Source of the DNA: Thioglobus_B sp964566765
GTDB taxonomy: Bacteria > Pseudomonadota > Gammaproteobacteria > PS1 > Pseudothioglobaceae
Assembly (NCBI GenBank): GCA_964566765.1
Contig: CAZMJI010000042.1
Span: forward strand, 1-8,701
DNA: 8,701 nt
Reading direction: 5' to 3'
A program made the translations under genes and the position numbers. The notes beneath the pieces were generated by a model, which was not told the origin of the DNA, did not search any database, and saw only the letters and a program-made list of their open reading frames with translations. Positions within the stretch are counted from its first letter, which is position 1. Each line of letters begins with the position of its first letter. Below are positions 6,284 through 8,701 of the stretch, piece after piece.

Positions 6284-8293
6284 ATGACTCAGCGCAAAAT
6301 CTTAGTAACTTCAGCTCTGCCTTATGCCAATGGTGAGATTCACCTAGGGCATTTGTTGGAATATATTCAAACCGATATTTGGGTACGTTTCCAGCAAATG
6401 ATGGGCCATGAGTGTCATTATGTATGCGCGGATGATGCGCATGGTACGCCGATTATGCTTAAGGCCAATGAGTTGGGTATTAAGCCAGAGCAGTTGATTG
6501 CTGAGGTGAGTAAGCGCCATCAGGCAGATTTTCAAGACTTTGCCATTGGCTTTAGCCAGTACCATTCCACCCATAGTGACGAAAATCGTGAGATCTCAGC
6601 CGATATTTACAACAAGCTAAATGCTGCTGGTTATATTAAAACTCGCACTATCTCACAGGCCTTTGATCCCAAAGAGCAAATGTTTCTGCCGGATCGTTTT
6701 ATCAAGGGCGATTGTCCTAAGTGTGGTGCACAGGATCAATACGGTGATAACTGTGAAGCTTGCGGTGCCACCTATTCGCCAACCGAATTAAAAAATGCCA
6801 AATCGGCCATCTCAGGCGCTGAGCCAATTACCAAAGACTCAGAGCATTACTTCTTTGACCTGCCGCAGTTTGAGACACAACTTAAAGAATGGACCGCCGC
6901 GGGCCACCTGCAAGAGGAGATCTCCAACAAGTTGGCTGAATGGTTTGAACAAGGTCTGCAGCAATGGGATATCTCGCGTGATGCGCCATATTTTGGTTTT
7001 CAGATTCCAGGGGTTGAGAATAAGTATTTTTATGTTTGGTTAGATGCACCGATTGGTTATATGGCCAGCTTTAAAAAGCTGTGCAATGAGACCGGTCTAG
7101 ATTTTGACGAGTACTTTAATAAAGATTCAAAAACCGAGTTATATCACTTTATCGGTAAAGACATTGTGTACTTCCACGCGCTATTTTGGCCAGCGATGCT
7201 GATGGGTTCAAACTATCGCACCCCAAATGCGGTTTTCTCGCACGGCTTCTTAACCGTTAATGGTCAAAAGATGAGTAAGTCTCGTGGTACCTTTATTCAG
7301 GCGCGCACTTACCTGGATCACCTAAATCCAGAGTACCTGCGTTATTACTATGCCTACAAGTTGTCGCACAAGATTGATGATATTGATCTAAACCTGGAAG
7401 ACTTTAAGCAACGCGTGAATTCAGACTTGGTGGGTAAGGTAGTTAATATTGCTTCGCGCAGCGCGGGCTTTGTGGTGAAGAAGTTTGATAAAACTTTGTC
7501 AGCCTATGCGATTGAGCCAGAGTTGTATAACGAGTTTGTGGCTAAGGGAGACGAGATTGCGCAGTTGTATGAGGCGCGTAACTTTAATCAAGCCATGCGT
7601 GAGATCATGAAGCTGGCGGATCGCGCCAATCAGTATATTGATGAGCACAAGCCTTGGCAGTTGATCAAAGAAGAGGGTATGGAAGCCAAGGTGCATGATG
7701 TGGCCTCGCTAGCGATTAACTTGTTTAGAGTCTTAGTAACTTACTTAAAGCCCGTACTGCCGGTAATGGCGGATAAAGCTCAGGCGTTTTTAAATGTGGA
7801 GACACTAAATTGGGATGATCTTAAGCACCCGCTTACCAAGCACCAAATTAACAAGTTTAAGCCGCTGATGGCGCGTATCGAAGATGAGCAGATTGCTAGT
7901 GTGATCGAAGCTTCAAAAGAAGCCATTGCGCAGGCGCCAGCCAAACAAGAAACCAAGGAAGAGACCAATATGATTAGTATTGATGATTTTGCTAAGATTG
8001 AGTTAAGAGTAGCTAAGATTGTTAAAGCCAATAATGTGGAAGGCGCAGACAAGCTCCTACAACTAACCCTAGATGTTGGCGAAGACAGCACACGCAATGT
8101 GTTTGCTGGCATTAAGGCACATTACCAGGCAGAAGACCTAGAAGGACGCCTAACCGTGATGGTGGCTAACCTGGCCCCAAGAAAGATGAAATTTGGCATC
8201 TCAGAAGGCATGGTGCTAGCTGCCGGTGATGGCAAATCCTTACACATTTTATCCCCAGACTCAGGTGCCAAACCGGGGATGAAAATCAGTTAA
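6284..8293 (+). CDS. metG: Methionyl-tRNA synthetase
   Basis: Class I aminoacyl-tRNA synthetase that charges tRNA-Met and initiator tRNA in the cytosol. The product is 669 aa, against 677 in E. coli. Visible in order are the N-terminal ALPYANGEIHLGHL with the HIGH-type HLGH (20-23), the four-cysteine zinc knuckle CPKC...CEAC (144, 147, 157, 160), WDISRDAPYFGF (228-239), KMSKS (329-333), the helical anticodon-binding domain (about 385-545), and a C-terminal tRNA-binding/dimerisation domain from about 563 (DDFAKIELRVAKI through PRKMKFGISEGMVLAA). The ATG at 6284 gives MTQRKILVTSALPYANG, in line with the family. An in-frame TTG at 6275 would add three residues and is less likely. No strong ribosome binding site is seen. 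It ends 8 bases before tRNA-Ser with no terminator between, so the two may be co-transcribed. Confidence 0.98.
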   Translation: MTQRKILVTSALPYANGEIHLGHLLEYIQTDIWVRFQQMMGHECHYVCADDAHGTPIMLKANELGIKPEQLIAEVSKRHQADFQDFAIGFSQYHSTHSDENREISADIYNKLNAAGYIKTRTISQAFDPKEQMFLPDRFIKGDCPKCGAQDQYGDNCEACGATYSPTELKNAKSAISGAEPITKDSEHYFFDLPQFETQLKEWTAAGHLQEEISNKLAEWFEQGLQQWDISRDAPYFGFQIPGVENKYFYVWLDAPIGYMASFKKLCNETGLDFDEYFNKDSKTELYHFIGKDIVYFHALFWPAMLMGSNYRTPNAVFSHGFLTVNGQKMSKSRGTFIQARTYLDHLNPEYLRYYYAYKLSHKIDDIDLNLEDFKQRVNSDLVGKVVNIASRSAGFVVKKFDKTLSAYAIEPELYNEFVAKGDEIAQLYEARNFNQAMREIMKLADRANQYIDEHKPWQLIKEEGMEAKVHDVASLAINLFRVLVTYLKPVLPVMADKAQAFLNVETLNWDDLKHPLTKHQINKFKPLMARIEDEQIASVIEASKEAIAQAPAKQETKEETNMISIDDFAKIELRVAKIVKANNVEGADKLLQLTLDVGEDSTRNVFAGIKAHYQAEDLEGRLTVMVANLAPRKMKFGISEGMVLAAGDGKSLHILSPDSGAKPGMKIS

Positions 8294-8301
8294 ACCTTTT
8301 T

Positions 8302-8392
8302 GGAGAGATGGCAGAGTGGCTGAATGCGCAGACCTGGAACGTCTGTATACGTTTGTAGCGTATCGAGGGTTCAAATCCCTCTCTCTCCACCA
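8302..8392 (+). tRNA. tRNA-Ser (anticodon GGA)
   Basis: A complete cloverleaf can be folded by eye. The acceptor GGAGAGA (8302-8308) pairs with TCTCTCC (8382-8388). The D stem is GCA/TGC (8311-8313, 8325-8327). The anticodon stem is CAGAC/GTCTG (8329-8333, 8341-8345) with loop CTGGAAC, giving anticodon GGA at 8336-8338, which reads UCC and UCU serine codons. A long class II variable arm, ATACG/CGTAT with a 7-base loop (8347-8363), confirms serine rather than a class I tRNA. The T arm is GAGGG-TTCAAAT-CCCTC (8365-8381), and the CCA end (8390-8392) is encoded. The discriminator base is A (8389), whereas E. coli serine tRNAs have G there. It directly follows metG and is probably the integration target of the element to its right. 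Confidence 0.97.
8365..8392 (+). other. Candidate attachment site core (attL) in tRNA-Ser 3' end
   Basis: Tyrosine integrases of the type encoded immediately downstream usually recombine within the T arm and 3' end of a tRNA gene, restoring the tRNA with element-borne sequence. The T arm to CCA of tRNA-Ser is therefore the likely core. The second copy (attR) would be at the far end of the element, outside this window, so the exact length of the duplicated core cannot be seen. Confidence 0.5.
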
Positions 8393-8549
8393 TATTAATA
8401 AATCACAAAGATTCACAACATGTTAAATACCTTTGTATACAAGTACTTTTAGCATTGTTGTTGTTTCCTATTGTCTTACACTATCTTAATAAATCTTACC
8501 CATAAAGTGGGTAAAATAGTGGGTAAAAATACATCAAGGATTTGTACTC
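8393..8549. other. AT-rich spacer between tRNA-Ser and integrase
   Basis: This 157-bp gene-free stretch has about 28% GC by hand count, well below the genes to its left (about half G+C in lines I counted). It holds a 10-bp direct repeat TTAATAAATC (8395-8404 and 8486-8495), a 10-bp palindrome TTGTATACAA (8433-8442) and the GTGGGTAAAA repeats listed separately. A weak promoter-like pair, TTGTTG (8458-8463) and TATCTT (8482-8487) 18 bases apart, might drive the integrase. I see no open frame of note. It most likely forms the attachment-site arm of the element. Confidence 0.5.
8496..8530. repeat. Tandem GTGGGTAAAA repeats with inverted TTACCC, upstream of integrase
   Basis: AGTGGGTAAAAT (8506-8517) is followed immediately by AGTGGGTAAAAAT (8518-8530). 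TTACCC (8496-8501) is an inverted copy of GGGTAA in the first unit (8509-8514), separated by 7 bases. Short iterated sites next to an integrase start are typical of arm-type binding sites for the integrase or its excisionase. Because they end only about 20 bases before the start codon, they could also let a bound protein repress the gene. The repeats are seen; the roles are inferred. Confidence 0.55.
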
Positions 8550-8701
8550 ATGAAGCTCACCGCTACTCAAGTTAAGAACGCCAAACCAAAGCCTAATGGG
8601 AAGCCTAATAAGTTAGGAGATGGCGGTAACTTGTATTTCATTGTTAGTCAAACCTCTAAAACTTGGGTATATCGTTACAAGAAAGCTAATGGTAAAGAAA
8701 C
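8550..8701 (+). CDS. P4-type tyrosine integrase, N-terminal fragment cut by window edge
   Basis: Fifty codons are visible before the right edge. They open MKLTATQVKNAKPKPNGKP and continue with KLGDGGNLYFIVS and the KTWVYRYKKANGKE segment. This is the N-terminal arm-DNA-binding domain (DUF4102 type) of P4-like tyrosine recombinases, which integrate islands and prophages into tRNA genes. The core-binding and catalytic (R...HxxR...Y) domains lie beyond the window, so activity cannot be judged. The start is well supported by AAGGA (8536-8540), 9 bases before the ATG, and by the family-typical MKLT opening. It lies 157 bases from the tRNA-Ser 3' end, in the same direction. It may be intact or a relic. 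Confidence 0.92.
   Translation, partial: MKLTATQVKNAKPKPNGKPNKLGDGGNLYFIVSQTSKTWVYRYKKANGKE

Larger units (their letters stand above)
8365..8701 (+). mobile_element. Left end of a putative tRNA-Ser-integrated element or genomic island
   Basis: An intact tRNA-Ser gene, a low-GC spacer with iterated sites and a co-directional P4-type integrase gene in that order form the standard left junction of integrative islands, P4-like satellites and ICEs. Only the first about 340 bases are seen. Cargo, right end and attR are outside the window, so the element's class and mobility cannot be stated. The left limit is set at the T arm of the tRNA as the probable crossover region. Confidence 0.7.

Noticed and set aside
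1..8701. CRISPR arrays, insertion sequences or replication origins
   Set aside because: No regularly spaced repeats, terminal inverted repeats, transposase or iteron/DnaA-box clusters were seen; the only mobile signature is the integrase at the right edge.

Overview
The window is chromosomal DNA of a gammaproteobacterium. The evidence is an iron-sulfur cluster (ISC) operon in the gammaproteobacterial order iscS-iscU-iscA-hscB-hscA-fdx, whose proteins match the Escherichia coli proteins closely in length and key residues. Frequent CTA (Leu) and AGA (Arg) codons and roughly mid-range GC argue against an enteric. A sulfur-oxidiser or Thiotrichales-type genome is possible, but that is a guess; the sequence does not fix the genus.

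Layout. Positions 1-4635 (+) hold the ISC operon. IscS is cut by the left window edge and lacks about 19-20 N-terminal residues, so any iscR is out of view. The genes are tightly packed (one-base overlap iscU/iscA, 2-nt gap hscB/hscA). IscS supplies sulfur, IscU is the scaffold, IscA a carrier, HscB/HscA the co-chaperone and chaperone that release the cluster from IscU, and Fdx the electron donor. No iscX follows fdx. Instead a convergent, unrecognised 141-aa gene on the minus strand (4632-5057) overlaps the end of fdx by 4 bases. Behind it, also on the minus strand, is mrp/apbC (5109-6191), an Fe-S carrier P-loop ATPase. A strong GC-rich hairpin (5080-5102) separates the two.

A short AT-rich divergent spacer (6192-6283) separates mrp from metG (6284-8293, +), methionyl-tRNA synthetase with the zinc knuckle and C-terminal tRNA-binding domain. 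Eight bases after metG lies a complete tRNA-Ser(GGA) gene (8302-8392), with CCA encoded.

The last about 310 bases differ. A 157-bp spacer of about 28% GC (hand count), carrying short direct and inverted repeats, leads into the first 50 codons of a P4-type tyrosine integrase (8550 to the right edge). This is the usual picture of an integrative element or genomic island inserted at the 3' end of a tRNA gene, so the window ends at what is probably the left boundary of an accessory region. Any novel system would lie in the island, beyond what can be seen. Within the window the least explained items are the unknown gene between the ISC operon and mrp, and the repeat-bearing attachment region.
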